Assembly: GCF_900107155.1 (NCBI RefSeq)
Contig: NZ_FNOX01000001.1
Coordinates: 523,233-587,232, forward strand
Source: Pseudomonas salomonii
GTDB lineage: Bacteria; Pseudomonadota; Gammaproteobacteria; Pseudomonadales; Pseudomonadaceae
Direction: 5' to 3'
Length of the DNA stretch: 64,000 nucleotides
Part shown: one piece after another, positions 1 through 10,782 of the stretch
Position numbering within the stretch: position 1 is the stretch's first letter
How the letters are laid out: each line of letters begins with the position of its first letter
Made by a program: the position numbers and the translations under genes
The notes under the pieces: model-generated
The model's input: the letters and a program-made list of their open reading frames with translations, nothing else
What the model was told of the DNA's origin: nothing
Database searches by the model: none

Positions 1-1049
1 GCTTGAGGTTTGCCGAACAAAACGCTGCCGCCTTCAAGAAAAACATAGACGATGGCATTGGGCGCCGCTTTGCCGGTCAGCAAGGGGCGCAGTGAATTGA
101 CGGTGGTGGGGCTGGTGAGTCTGGGTGGGCTGCCAGGAGGCAGGGCGTTGCCAGAACCAGATAGTGCGATGTTAAGCGTATGGGCCGTATCGGCCGATAG
201 CCTAGCGAATTGACTGAACTGGCCGAACTTCAACGTGACCTGGCCAGGAGCAAGATCTTGAGGAAATGGGTAGGTCCAGTTGCCGTTGGCGTCGGCATAA
301 CAATCGCCGTAGTAGACGTTGACGGCATCATTGTGCACACCAATCCTGGCGTTGGGCGCGGCTTTGCCGGTGAATGTTGGTCGGAGTGTCTGGGCGGAGC
401 TGTTGTTGGCCGGGCTGGTGATGACAGGTGGGGTGCCATCGGCCATGGTGTCGCCCCCAGTGCTCGTCAATAAAACCGTCAACTGCACACCCACCCAAGA
501 CGATATGGCGTTGCCCTCGGCATCTTTCGCGATTAGAGCAAGGTCTACCCAGTTATTGGCATCAACGACAAGGTCAGTAGTGGGTGTGGCTTCCCAATAG
601 CCATTACTGTCCGCACCCACTGAAGCGTAGTAAACGCTGCCACCCGAATGGGCAATCACGACAGTCGCATTCGGTGGTGCCGTCCCTGTAAGCTGCGGGC
701 GAAGGGAGTCAACGATAGTCAGGCTGGTGAGAACGGGGGAGTTATCTGACTCAGAGGGTCCGTTTCCGGCTATTTGAGGAAGAGAGCCAACGTGAAAAGG
801 AAGATTGGGTGCATACCCTTGGCTCAGGTCGTAATAGGCGGTAACTGAATAGGGGCCAAAAGGCAGTGCTATTTTGGATTGGGTCAGCCAATTGCCGTTT
901 GCATCGACGGTTGTTTGTGCAACGACTAGATCGGTATTTGATTGGCATATGGTGACAGGTTGGCCTGGAATTCCTTCGCCGAAGAAAATCGGGAATTGCG
1001 CAGCTGTCCATTCGGTAATTGGATAAAACTGAGTAGGAACGCCCATCAT
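1..1049 (-). CDS. Ig-like repeat protein, 3' end outside window (partial)
   Basis: The frame is open from ATG-ATG (1049/1046) to the left edge, 349 codons with no stop. A GGAG box lies 6 nt upstream of 1049 and an in-frame TAG directly precedes it, so the start is well fixed. I see no signal peptide or membrane segment in the visible part. From residue ~105 a unit recurs about every 100 residues (near 116, 222 and 320) with the pattern S/TLRPxLTGxAxPNA followed by D(A/S)NGxW. This is typical of bacterial Ig-like (Big) domains in large adhesins and secreted surface proteins. The first ~100 residues also end in a DANGNW turn and may be a divergent copy. Function is inferred from the fold only. 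The absence of an N-terminal signal suggests non-Sec export (for example type I, with a C-terminal signal) or a cytoplasmic or phage-like role. Confidence 0.75.
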   Translation of the reverse strand, partial: MMGVPTQFYPITEWTAAQFPIFFGEGIPGQPVTICQSNTDLVVAQTTVDANGNWLTQSKIALPFGPYSVTAYYDLSQGYAPNLPFHVGSLPQIAGNGPSESDNSPVLTSLTIVDSLRPQLTGTAPPNATVVIAHSGGSVYYASVGADSNGYWEATPTTDLVVDANNWVDLALIAKDAEGNAISSWVGVQLTVLLTSTGGDTMADGTPPVITSPANNSSAQTLRPTFTGKAAPNARIGVHNDAVNVYYGDCYADANGNWTYPFPQDLAPGQVTLKFGQFSQFARLSADTAHTLNIALSGSGNALPPGSPPRLTSPTTVNSLRPLLTGKAAPNAIVYVFLEGGSVLFGKPQ

Positions 1050-1220
1050 CTAAATCTCCGACAAGGAATAATTTCAGATGAGCTTTGGCCCAAATCGCTG
1101 GTGCATCTACTGTTAGAAATACCAGTTACGACAGGTGGTCATGTCATGATGTGAGTGGATGCATGCCCTCCTTGGCACCGACCGCGTCGCGACATAGGCA
1201 TTCTGGACAGGCATCCTGGA

Positions 1221-1616
1221 TCAAGACTGATACTGATTGAGCAACCGCTCCATACGCGCATCCATCCGCCGTTTGATCTCGGCTTCAATATGCGGTGCAA
1301 AGTCGTCGATCACATCCTGCATGATCAGTTGCGCGGCGGCGCGCAGTTCGTTGTCCAGGTGCAGCAGCAAGGCGTCAGGCGCCTTTTCGACGGTCGGCGC
1401 GGCAGGCACGGGTTCAACAACCGGGGCTGCTGCAACCGGCGCCGGCGCGGCGGGTTTGCCACCGACCATGTCGAACAACAGCGGAATCTGTACTTCGCTC
1501 TCGACCGATTCGGTCAGCAGCGGCGGTTGCAACTCATCATCACCGAGCAATTGACGGATCGACTTCAGGTCGTCCAGCAAGTGGTCGTCTTTTTTCAGCG
1601 GGTTTGGAGTGTCCAT
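1221..1616 (-). CDS. Conserved hypothetical protein downstream of holC
   Basis: 131-residue acidic protein beginning MDTPNPLKKDDHLLDDL. I chose the ATG at 1616 because it lies 7 nt after the holC stop; a longer reading from 1757 would overlap holC in another frame. Residues ~55-80 are an Ala/Pro/Val-rich linker between a short acidic N-terminus and a predicted helical C-terminus (~90-131) rich in Glu/Arg (IEAEIKRRMDARMERLL). No known domain is recognised. The same arrangement, pepA-holC-small protein, occurs in other pseudomonads as I remember it, so it is probably co-transcribed with holC. No function is proposed. Confidence 0.75.
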   Translation of the reverse strand: MDTPNPLKKDDHLLDDLKSIRQLLGDDELQPPLLTESVESEVQIPLLFDMVGGKPAAPAPVAAAPVVEPVPAAPTVEKAPDALLLHLDNELRAAAQLIMQDVIDDFAPHIEAEIKRRMDARMERLLNQYQS

Positions 1617-1623
1617 CGTGTGC

Positions 1624-2052
1624 TCAAAGTCGTTGTAGCCGGTGATCTTGCAGAGGATAGCCCTGTTCGCGGTAGAAACGGAAACTCTCCCGCGCGGCCT
1701 GACGAATAGCCGGGTCTTCGACCACCACTTCCGCCACACGGGCAAACGCCTTGGCAAAGGCCGGTACTTTCAGGTCGAGGTTAACCAGCAAGTCATGATG
1801 ATCGCCGCAGCTGTCGCCCAAACCCAGCGCAATCAGGCCTTCGGGTTCGGACTCGGCAGGGCCGTGTGGCACAAAGCTTTCGCCCTTGAAGCGCCACAGG
1901 CGGGCGTTGAGGTCTTCACGCTGGGCGGCATCGCTGCAATGCAGGTAGATGCGATGGCCCATGCGCCAGGCTTTTTCGGTGAGTTTGCAGGCAAAGTCCA
2001 GGCGCGCAGAGGGATCGGCGCTGGGCAATATATAGAAGTCGACTTGGGTCAT
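1624..2052 (-). CDS. holC: DNA polymerase III chi subunit
   Basis: 142-residue protein, the normal size for HolC. It starts MTQVDFYILPS and keeps the family layout, including the KLTEKAWRMGHRIYLHC segment and a Trp-Arg-Phe followed by SFVPHG. Chi sits in the clamp-loader complex with psi and links it to single-stranded DNA-binding protein on the lagging strand. An AGGA box 6 nt upstream supports the ATG. It lies 51 nt after pepA on the same strand and 7 nt before the small downstream gene, forming a pepA-holC-hypothetical unit. Confidence 0.93.
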   Translation of the reverse strand: MTQVDFYILPSADPSARLDFACKLTEKAWRMGHRIYLHCSDAAQREDLNARLWRFKGESFVPHGPAESEPEGLIALGLGDSCGDHHDLLVNLDLKVPAFAKAFARVAEVVVEDPAIRQAARESFRFYREQGYPLQDHRLQRL

Positions 2053-2103
2053 TGCGGTTCCTGAGACCGGGGCGCCATGCAGGCCACCCCGGAATTTTCA
2101 GTT

Positions 2104-3609
<1,506 letters not shown>

Positions 3610-3757
3610 TTAAGGTCTGTGAGCCTGGCGTCTGTACGCAGGCTTTGATGCTTGGCAGCTTTGTAAACCGCCCGCGACAAAGGCCGCAGTTTGAACCTCG
3701 CCAGAGCAGCCTGACAACCCTTGCAGCGCGCTTTGTGCACGCGCATGAGCAAGCACC

Positions 3758-3786
3758 GTGACAGGCGCGGATAATCACAGGATAAT
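3758..3786 (+). promoter_or_regulatory. Putative sigma-70 promoter of lptFG
   Basis: GTGACA (3758-3763) and GATAAT (3781-3786) are separated by exactly 17 nt, a near-consensus -35/-10 pair. A start near 3793 would give a leader of about 85 nt before lptF. It is placed correctly in the pepA/lptF divergent gap. Pattern match only; no transcript data. Confidence 0.55.
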
Positions 3787-3878
3787 GCGCAATCTTTTTA
3801 GCCGGTCCGTGCATGCGGGTCGACTCGGTATGCTTGCTTGTTTGGCCGCCTTAGCCTGACAACCCTGGAGTGTCTGGT

Positions 3879-4997
3879 TTGATCGTCTTCCGTTATCTGT
3901 CCCGCGAAGTCCTGTTGACCCTGAGTGCCGTGAGTGCGGTCTTGCTGGTCATCACCATGAGTGGTCGTTTCGTCAAATTCCTCGCCCAGGCGGCTTCGGG
4001 CGCCCTGGATCCGGGCTCGTTGTTCCTGATCATGGGCTTTCGTCTGCCGGGTTTCCTGCAGTTGATCCTGCCGCTTGGCCTGTTTCTCGGCATCCTGCTG
4101 GCCTATGGCCGGCTTTACCTTGAAAGTGAAATGACCGTGCTCTCGGCCACCGGTATGAGCCAGCAGCGTCTGCTGGCCATGACCATGGTGCCGGCCACCG
4201 GCGTTGCGCTGGTGGTGGCCTGGTTGAGCATGAGTCTGGCGCCCCAGGGGGCCATGCAGTTCCAACTGCTGCTGAACAAGCAGGACGCGATGACCGAGTT
4301 CGATACCCTGGAGCCCGGGCGCTTCCAGGCGCTCAACGACGGCACGCGGGTCACCTATACCGAAACCATGACGGAAGATCGCTCTAACCTGGGCGGTGTG
4401 TTCATCTCGCAGAAAAACCTCGGCCTGAACCAGAAAGACCGGGGTATTTCGATTCTGGTAGCCAACAGCGGCCGTCAGGAAATACGCGCTGACGGCAACC
4501 GCTACCTGATCCTGGAAAATGGCTATCGCTACGACGGCAGCCCTGGGATGGCGGACTATCGGGCGGTCAAATACGACACTTATGGCGTAATGCTGGCCAA
4601 ACCGGACATCAGTGAAGAGGTCACCGACCGCGATGCACTGCCGACGCTATCGCTGATCGGTAACCCCGACCTGCGCTCCGTTGCCGAGTTGCAATGGCGA
4701 CTCTCGCTGCCGCTGCTGGTGTTTATCGTGACGTTGATGGCCGTACCGCTGTCGCGGGTCAACCCGCGCCAGGGCCGCTTCCTCAAGCTGTTGCCGGCGA
4801 TCCTGCTGTACATGGCTTACCTGACCATCCTGATTTCTGCCCGTGGCTCCCTGGAGAAGGGCAAGCTGTCGCCAGCCCTGGGCCTGTGGTGGGTGCACGG
4901 GATCTTCCTGGCGATCGGCCTGGGGCTGCTCTACTGGGAACCTATCCGTTTGAAAATGAAGAGCCGTCGTGGCCTGAAGGAGTTGGCTCGTGGCTAA
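3879..4997 (+). CDS. lptF: LPS export ABC transporter permease LptF
   Basis: 372 residues from a TTG start at 3879. A GGAG at 3867-3870 lies 8 nt upstream, whereas the alternative GTG at 3870 overlaps that ribosome site. The mature start MIVFRYLSREVLLTLS is the familiar LptF N-terminus. Six membrane segments are visible, three before and three after a periplasmic beta-jellyroll domain (~residues 130-265). LptF and LptG form the inner-membrane channel that, with the LptB ATPase, pulls lipopolysaccharide from the membrane to LptC/LptA. It overlaps lptG by 8 nt. Confidence 0.94.
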   Translation: MIVFRYLSREVLLTLSAVSAVLLVITMSGRFVKFLAQAASGALDPGSLFLIMGFRLPGFLQLILPLGLFLGILLAYGRLYLESEMTVLSATGMSQQRLLAMTMVPATGVALVVAWLSMSLAPQGAMQFQLLLNKQDAMTEFDTLEPGRFQALNDGTRVTYTETMTEDRSNLGGVFISQKNLGLNQKDRGISILVANSGRQEIRADGNRYLILENGYRYDGSPGMADYRAVKYDTYGVMLAKPDISEEVTDRDALPTLSLIGNPDLRSVAELQWRLSLPLLVFIVTLMAVPLSRVNPRQGRFLKLLPAILLYMAYLTILISARGSLEKGKLSPALGLWWVHGIFLAIGLGLLYWEPIRLKMKSRRGLKELARG

Positions 4998-6069
4998 GCT
5001 CGACCGCTACATTGGTAGCAGCGTACTGATCGCCATCCTGGCGGTATTGGGCATCATCCTTGGCCTGGCTTGCCTGTTTGCCTTTATTGATGAAGTGAGC
5101 AACGTCACCGACACCTATACGGTCACCAACGTACTGAGCTACGTGGCGCTGACCGCGCCGCGTCGTCTCTACGACATGATGCCGATGGCGGCGCTGATCG
5201 GTTGCCTGATCGGCCTGGGCAGCCTGGCCAGCAGCAGCGAACTGACCATCATGCGGGCGGCGGGCGTTTCCATCGGCCGCATCGTCTGGGCGGTCATGAA
5301 ACCCATGCTGTTGCTGATGGCGTGCAGTGTGTTGATCGGTGAGTACGTAGCGCCACCGACCGAAGCCACGGCCCAGGCCAATCGTGCGCTGGCCCAGGGT
5401 TCGGGGGATGCGCAGAGCGCCAGGCACGGCCTGTGGCACCGCCAGGGTGATGAGTTTATCCACATCAACGCCGTGCAGCCGGGCGGTTTGTTGGTGGGTG
5501 TGACGCGTTATACGTTCGACAAAGAGCGGCATATGCTGACCTCCAGTTTCTCCAGGCGTGCGCAGTACGACGAGGGGAAATGGGAGCTGTACGATGTCAC
5601 CACGACGTACTTCCGTAATGTGGGGCAGGGCACCAAGGCCTACACCGAAGTGATCAATGTGCCGTCCGAGCAGTGGGACATTGCCCTGAAGCCGGAACTG
5701 CTCAATACCGTGGTGATGATCCCGGAAAGCCTGCCGATCTCCGGTTTGTGGAGTTATATCCACTACCTCAAGGATCAGGGCCTGAACAACGGCCGTTACT
5801 GGCTGGCATTTTGGGTCAAGGTGTTGCAGCCGCTGGTCACCGCCGCACTGGTGTTGATGGCCATTTCGTTCATCTTCGGCCCGCTGCGTTCGGTAACGCT
5901 CGGCCAGCGGGTATTTACCGGCGTGCTGGTGGGCTTTACCTTCCGCATCGCCCAGGACCTGCTTGGGCCGTCGAGCCTGGTATTCGGTTTCTCGCCGCTG
6001 TTTGCGGTGCTGGTGCCGACGGCTATTTGTGCCGTGGCCGGGTTCTGGCTGTTGCGCCGGGCCGGTTGA
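4990..6069 (+). CDS. lptG: LPS export ABC transporter permease LptG
   Basis: 359 residues. The GTG at 4990 is preceded by AAGGAG 6 nt upstream and lies inside the lptF 3' end (8-nt overlap), so translation is coupled. Its layout matches LptF: three transmembrane helices, a periplasmic domain, then three helices ending near the C-terminus (FSPLFAVLVPTAICAVAGFWLL). The protein is the second half of the LptFG channel for lipopolysaccharide. A strong intrinsic terminator follows 22 nt after the stop. Confidence 0.94.
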   Translation: MAKLDRYIGSSVLIAILAVLGIILGLACLFAFIDEVSNVTDTYTVTNVLSYVALTAPRRLYDMMPMAALIGCLIGLGSLASSSELTIMRAAGVSIGRIVWAVMKPMLLLMACSVLIGEYVAPPTEATAQANRALAQGSGDAQSARHGLWHRQGDEFIHINAVQPGGLLVGVTRYTFDKERHMLTSSFSRRAQYDEGKWELYDVTTTYFRNVGQGTKAYTEVINVPSEQWDIALKPELLNTVVMIPESLPISGLWSYIHYLKDQGLNNGRYWLAFWVKVLQPLVTAALVLMAISFIFGPLRSVTLGQRVFTGVLVGFTFRIAQDLLGPSSLVFGFSPLFAVLVPTAICAVAGFWLLRRAG

Positions 6070-6090
6070 TACCGCGCTTATGCACAAAAA

Positions 6091-6120
6091 ATGCCCCGCT
6101 CCCATGAGCGGGGCATTTTT
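6091..6120 (+). terminator. Intrinsic terminator after lptG
   Basis: Perfect 11-bp stem, ATGCCCCGCTC (6091-6101) with GAGCGGGGCAT (6106-6116), loop CCAT, followed by TTTTT. The A-run before the stem makes it potentially bidirectional. Confidence 0.9.
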
Positions 6121-6136
6121 GTTCTGGTCAGCAAAG

Positions 6137-6166
6137 ATGACGCCCGGCCCGAGCATCAGGTACAAT
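6137..6166 (+). promoter_or_regulatory. Possible promoter of lepA
   Basis: TACAAT at 6161-6166 is a good -10. ATGACG at 6137-6142 is a weak -35 at 18-nt spacing. It sits between the lptG terminator and lepA, where a promoter is required. Pattern match only. Confidence 0.35.
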
Positions 6167-6220
6167 TCCCGGCTATTTTTCAGCGGGCAATCTGCCTGCA
6201 GCCTTTTTGAGTGTTGATCC

Positions 6221-8020
6221 GTGAGTGATTTGAGTCATATCCGCAATTTCTCCATCATCGCCCACATTGACCATGGTAAGTCGACGCTGGCCGATCGATT
6301 CATCCAGATGTGCGGCGGCCTTGCCGAGCGTGAAATGGAAGCCCAGGTACTGGACTCCATGGACCTCGAGCGCGAGCGCGGCATCACCATCAAGGCCCAC
6401 AGCGTTACCCTGTACTACACCGCAAAAGACGGTATCAAGTACCAGCTGAACTTCATTGACACCCCGGGCCACGTTGACTTCACCTACGAAGTCAGCCGTT
6501 CGCTGGCGGCATGTGAAGGTGCCTTGCTGGTGGTCGATGCCGGCCAGGGCGTTGAAGCCCAGTCCGTGGCCAACTGCTACACCGCGATCGAGCAGGGCCT
6601 TGAGGTCATGCCGGTACTGAACAAGATCGACCTGCCCCAGGCCGATCCTGACCGCGTTAAAGAAGAAATCGAAAAAATCATCGGCATTGACGCCACCGAC
6701 GCCGTCGAGTGCAGCGCCAAGACCGGCCTGGGCGTTGACGAAGTGCTCGAACGCCTGGTCAAGACCATTCCTGCGCCTACCGGCAACTACGAAGATCCGC
6801 TGCAAGCGTTGATCATCGACTCCTGGTTCGACAACTACCTGGGCGTTGTTTCCCTGGTGCGCGTGCGCCACGGCCGTGTGAAGAAGGGCGACAAGATCCT
6901 GGTCAAATCCACCGGCAAGATCCACCTGGTGGACAGCGTCGGTGTATTCAACCCGAAACACACGGCTACCACCGACCTCAAGGCCGGTGAAGTGGGCTTC
7001 ATCATCGCCGGTATCAAGGACATTCACGGTGCGCCGGTGGGTGACACCCTGACCTTGAGTTCCACCCCTGACGTCGACGTGCTACCGGGCTTCAAACGCA
7101 TCCAGCCGCAGGTTTACGCCGGCCTGTTCCCGGTCAGCTCCGACGACTTCGAAGATTTCCGCGAAGCGCTGCAGAAGCTCACCCTCAACGACTCGTCGTT
7201 GCAGTACACCCCGGAAAGCTCCGACGCCCTGGGCTTCGGCTTCCGTTGCGGGTTCCTGGGCATGCTGCACATGGAGATCATCCAGGAGCGCCTTGAGCGC
7301 GAATACGACCTGGACCTGATCACCACGGCGCCAACGGTTATTTTTGAGCTGGCGCTGAAAACCGGTGAAACGATTTACGTCGACAACCCGTCCAAGCTTC
7401 CGGATCTGTCCTCCATCGAAGACATGCGCGAGCCGATCGTGCGGGCCAATATCCTGGTTCCGCAAGAGCACTTGGGCAACGTTATTACCCTGTGTATCGA
7501 AAAACGTGGCGTGCAGCACGACATGTTGTTCCTTGGTACCCAGGTGCAGGTGACCTACGATTTGCCGATGAACGAAGTGGTTCTGGACTTCTTCGACCGT
7601 CTCAAATCCACCAGTCGCGGCTATGCTTCGCTGGATTACCATTTCGACCGTTACCAATCGGCTAATCTGGTGAAACTGGATGTGTTGATCAACGGCGACA
7701 AGGTGGATGCACTGGCACTGATCGTGCACAAGGACAACGCGCACTACAAAGGTCGCCAGTTGACCGAAAAGATGAAAGAACTGATTCCGCGCCAGATGTT
7801 CGATGTTGCGATCCAGGCCGCCATTGGCGGGCAGATCATTGCACGGACCTCCGTCAAGGCACTCAGAAAGAACGTACTGGCCAAATGCTACGGCGGTGAC
7901 GTAAGCCGTAAGCGCAAGCTGCTTGAGAAGCAAAAGGCCGGTAAAAAACGCATGAAGCAAGTGGGTAACGTGGAAATTCCACAAGAAGCCTTCCTTGCAG
8001 TGCTCAGGTTGGATAGTTAG
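6221..8020 (+). CDS. lepA: Elongation factor 4 (LepA)
   Basis: 599 residues, full family length, GTG start. The GTPase motifs are AHIDHGKST near residue 15, DTPGHVDF near 80 and NKIDLP near 134. The EF-G-like domains follow, and the LepA-specific C-terminal domain ends with [19 protein letters not shown]4 binds ribosomes and affects initiation or back-translocation under stress. lepB follows after 5 nt, the conserved lepA-lepB operon. Confidence 0.97.
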
Positions 8021-8025
8021 GTCCT

Positions 8026-8880
8026 ATGTCACTAAATTTCCCGCTGTTGCTGGTCATCGCCGTTGCCGTTTGCGGACTCCTGGCGTTGCTCGATCTGGTG
8101 TTCTTCGCCCCGCGTCGGCGGGCGGCGATCGCCTCGTATCAGGGCAGCGTCAGCCAGCCCGATGCGGTGGCGATCGAGAAACTGAACAAAGAGCCTTTGC
8201 TGGTTGAATACGGCAAGTCGTTCTTCCCGGTGTTGTTCATCGTGCTGGTGCTGCGTTCGTTCCTGGTGGAGCCGTTTCAGATCCCTTCGGGCTCGATGAA
8301 ACCCACCCTGGACGTGGGCGACTTCATCCTGGTGAACAAGTTTTCCTACGGGATCCGCCTGCCGGTGCTCGACAAGAAGGTCATCCCGGTCGGTGATCCG
8401 CAGCGCGGCGATGTGATGGTGTTCCGCTACCCAAGCGACCCCAACGTCAACTACATCAAGCGTGTCGTCGGCCTGCCGGGCGATGTGATTCGCTACACCA
8501 GCGACAAGCGCCTGTTCGTCAACGGTGAGTCGGTAGCCGAGAAGTTGATCGGCACCGAGCCGAACACCCTGGGCAGCGCTGAGCTGTATCAGGAAAAACT
8601 CGGCGCGGTCGAGCACCAGATCCGCAAGGAAATGAGCCGCTACCGCTCGCCGCCCGACACCGAATGGAAAGTGCCGGCCGGGCACTACTTCATGATGGGC
8701 GACAACCGCGACAACTCCAACGACAGCCGGTATTGGGATGACCCTAATATTCCCAAGGACCTGCTGGGCATGGTTCCCGACGAGAACATTGTCGGCAAGG
8801 CCTTTGCGGTCTGGATGAGCTGGCCCGAACCCAAGCTCAGCCACCTGCCGAACTTCTCGCGGGTCGGGCTGATCAAGTAA
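8026..8880 (+). CDS. lepB: Signal peptidase I
   Basis: 284 residues. N-terminal transmembrane segments occupy residues ~4-27 and ~65-82, and the rest is periplasmic. The catalytic dyad is visible: Ser90 in IPSGSMKPTL and Lys145 in NYIKRVVGLPGD; GDNRDNSNDSR is the conserved box near the C-terminus. It cleaves signal peptides from Sec- and Tat-exported proteins at the outer face of the inner membrane. It lies in an operon with lepA. Confidence 0.96.
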   Translation: MSLNFPLLLVIAVAVCGLLALLDLVFFAPRRRAAIASYQGSVSQPDAVAIEKLNKEPLLVEYGKSFFPVLFIVLVLRSFLVEPFQIPSGSMKPTLDVGDFILVNKFSYGIRLPVLDKKVIPVGDPQRGDVMVFRYPSDPNVNYIKRVVGLPGDVIRYTSDKRLFVNGESVAEKLIGTEPNTLGSAELYQEKLGAVEHQIRKEMSRYRSPPDTEWKVPAGHYFMMGDNRDNSNDSRYWDDPNIPKDLLGMVPDENIVGKAFAVWMSWPEPKLSHLPNFSRVGLIK

Positions 8881-8886
8881 TACAGG

Positions 8887-8908
8887 CGGCGCTGTGAACA
8901 CAGCGCCG
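8887..8908. other. Perfect hairpin in lepB-rnc gap
   Basis: CGGCGCTGTG (8887-8896) pairs with CACAGCGCCG (8899-8908), a 10-bp perfect inverted repeat just after the lepB stop. Only a weak T-rich run (TGCTTTT) follows on the plus strand, so termination is uncertain. It may instead be an attenuator or an RNase III substrate ahead of rnc. Confidence 0.5.
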
Positions 8909-9032
8909 AATGCTTTTCTGGGGTTGGGACAATCATTGGCCTGACCCCTTGCTGTACCAATCAGGATTTGAATTTGAACACTGCGTCAATCGTCGATGGC
9001 CGCCGGTGCCACCAAACAGATATGGGTAAACC

Positions 9033-9722
9033 GTGAGCGTTTCTCTAAGCCGTCTCGAGCGCCAGCTCGGCTACACCTTCAAGGACCAGGAATTGATGGT
9101 CCTTGCCCTCACACACCGCAGCTTTGCAGGGCGCAATAACGAGCGCCTGGAATTCCTCGGTGATGCCATCCTCAACTTTGCCGCCGGTGAGGCGCTGTTC
9201 GAGCGTTTCCCGCAAGCGCGCGAAGGCCAGCTGTCACGCTTGCGTGCACGCCTGGTCAAAGGCGAGACACTGGCCGTGCTGGCCCGTGGTTTCGGCTTGG
9301 GCGAGTACCTGCGTCTGGGTTCCGGTGAACTGAAAAGCGGCGGTTTCCGCCGCGAGTCGATCCTGGCCGATGCCCTCGAAGCGTTGATCGGTGCGATCTA
9401 CCTGGATGCAGGCATGGAGACCGCCAAAGAGCGCGTAGTCGCCTGGCTGGCGTCGGAGATCGAGAGCCTGACGCTGGTCGACACTAACAAAGATCCCAAG
9501 ACCCGCCTGCAGGAATACTTGCAGTCGCGTGGTTGTGAACTGCCACGCTACGAAGTGGTGGATATCCAGGGTGAGCCGCATTGCCGCGTGTTTTTCGTGG
9601 AATGTGAAATCACCTTATTGAATGAAAAAAGCCGAGGTCAGGGTGTGAGCCGTCGTATTGCCGAACAGGTAGCGGCCGCTGCAGCACTGATTGCCCTGGG
9701 CGTGGAGAATGGCCATGACTGA
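9033..9722 (+). CDS. rnc: Ribonuclease III
   Basis: 229 residues, GTG start. The catalytic domain has the signature [11 protein letters not shown] (~residue 37) and a second acidic cluster [15 protein letters not shown]. The C-terminal ~70 residues form a double-stranded RNA-binding domain starting near [10 protein letters not shown]. RNase III processes rRNA precursors and structured mRNAs. The stop overlaps the era start by 8 nt, indicating translational coupling as in the usual rnc-era-recO operon. Confidence 0.97.
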   Translation: MSVSLSRLERQLGYTFKDQELMVLALTHRSFAGRNNERLEFLGDAILNFAAGEALFERFPQAREGQLSRLRARLVKGETLAVLARGFGLGEYLRLGSGELKSGGFRRESILADALEALIGAIYLDAGMETAKERVVAWLASEIESLTLVDTNKDPKTRLQEYLQSRGCELPRYEVVDIQGEPHCRVFFVECEITLLNEKSRGQGVSRRIAEQVAAAAALIALGVENGHD

Positions 9723-10617
9723 TTCAACCGCAACACGCTGTGGCTATGTTGCCATCGTCGGCCGCCCGAACGTGGGCAAGTCCACGCTGCTGAACCACAT
9801 CCTCGGCCAGAAGCTGGCGATCACCTCGCGCAAGCCGCAGACCACCCGCCACAACATGCTGGGCATCAAGACCGAAGGCACCGTGCAAGCGGTCTACGTC
9901 GACACCCCTGGCATGCACAAAGGTGGCGAGAAGGCGCTGAACCGCTACATGAACAAAACCGCTTCGGCGGCGTTGAAAGACGTCGACGTGGTTATTTTCG
10001 TGGTCGACCGCACCAAGTGGACCGACGAAGACCAGATGGTTCTGGAACGTGTGCAGTACGTCACCGGCCCGTTGATTGTCGCGCTGAACAAGACCGACCG
10101 CATCGAAGACAAGGCCGAGCTGATGCCGCACCTGAGCTGGCTGCAGGAACAACTGCCGAACGCCCAGATCATGCCGATTTCGGCCCAGCACGGCCACAAC
10201 CTGGACGCCCTGGAGCGCGTGATCGCCCAGCACCTGCCGGAGAACGAGCACTTCTTCCCGGAAGACCAGATCACCGACCGCAGCAGCCGCTTCCTGGCTG
10301 CCGAACTGGTACGCGAGAAAATCATGCGCCAGATGGGCGCCGAGCTGCCGTACCAGATCACCGTCGAAATCGAAGAGTTCAAGCAGCAGGGCAAAACCCT
10401 GCATATCCATGCGTTGATTCTCGTTGAACGTGACGGCCAGAAGAAAATCATCATTGGCGACAAGGGCGAGCGCATCAAGCGCATCGGCACCGAAGCGCGC
10501 AAGGACATGGAATTGCTGTTTGATTCCAAGATCATGCTTAACCTGTGGGTGAAGGTTAAAGGTGGTTGGTCCGATGATGAGCGCGCGCTGCGTTCCCTGG
10601 GCTACGGCGACCTGTAA
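9715..10617 (+). CDS. era: GTPase Era
   Basis: 300 residues from the ATG at 9715 ([16 protein letters not shown]); an upstream in-frame start at 9691 lies inside rnc and is not needed. The motifs are [12 protein letters not shown] (P-loop), DTPGMH and NKTD. The C-terminal KH domain contains [14 protein letters not shown]. Era binds the 3' end of 16S rRNA and checks 30S assembly. It is coupled to rnc. A REP pair separates it from recO. Confidence 0.97.
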   Translation: MTDSTATRCGYVAIVGRPNVGKSTLLNHILGQKLAITSRKPQTTRHNMLGIKTEGTVQAVYVDTPGMHKGGEKALNRYMNKTASAALKDVDVVIFVVDRTKWTDEDQMVLERVQYVTGPLIVALNKTDRIEDKAELMPHLSWLQEQLPNAQIMPISAQHGHNLDALERVIAQHLPENEHFFPEDQITDRSSRFLAAELVREKIMRQMGAELPYQITVEIEEFKQQGKTLHIHALILVERDGQKKIIIGDKGERIKRIGTEARKDMELLFDSKIMLNLWVKVKGGWSDDERALRSLGYGDL

Positions 10618-10644
10618 TCGGTCTTCGCTAGCGCCGCAAGACAA

Positions 10645-10738
10645 AATGTGGGAGCGGGCTTGCTCGCGAATGCGGTGGATCAGTCAGTACATATATTGGC
10701 TGACCCACCGCATTCGTGAGCAAGCCCGCTCCCACATT
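10645..10738. repeat. REP inverted pair, GTGGGAGCGGGCTTGC family
   Basis: Two REP units face each other: AATGTGGGAGCGGGCTTGCT... on the left and its near-perfect reverse complement ending ...CGCTCCCACATT on the right, with arms of about 40 nt. Related copies lie at 12287, 25663, 31595, 34523 and 37731. These are extragenic palindromes of the Pseudomonas REP type, usually mobilised by RAYT transposases; none is encoded in this window. Confidence 0.9.
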
Positions 10739-10782
10739 AGGTTTGTATCGTTTTCAATATTGCATTCCAGCTGAGAGAACTC

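Noticed and set aside
1155..1709. 184-codon plus-strand frame
   Set aside because: Opposes holC and its conserved partner; no ribosome site and no domain.
4942..6165. 407-codon minus-strand frame over lptG
   Set aside because: His/Gln/Arg-rich antisense shadow of lptG that also reads through its terminator.
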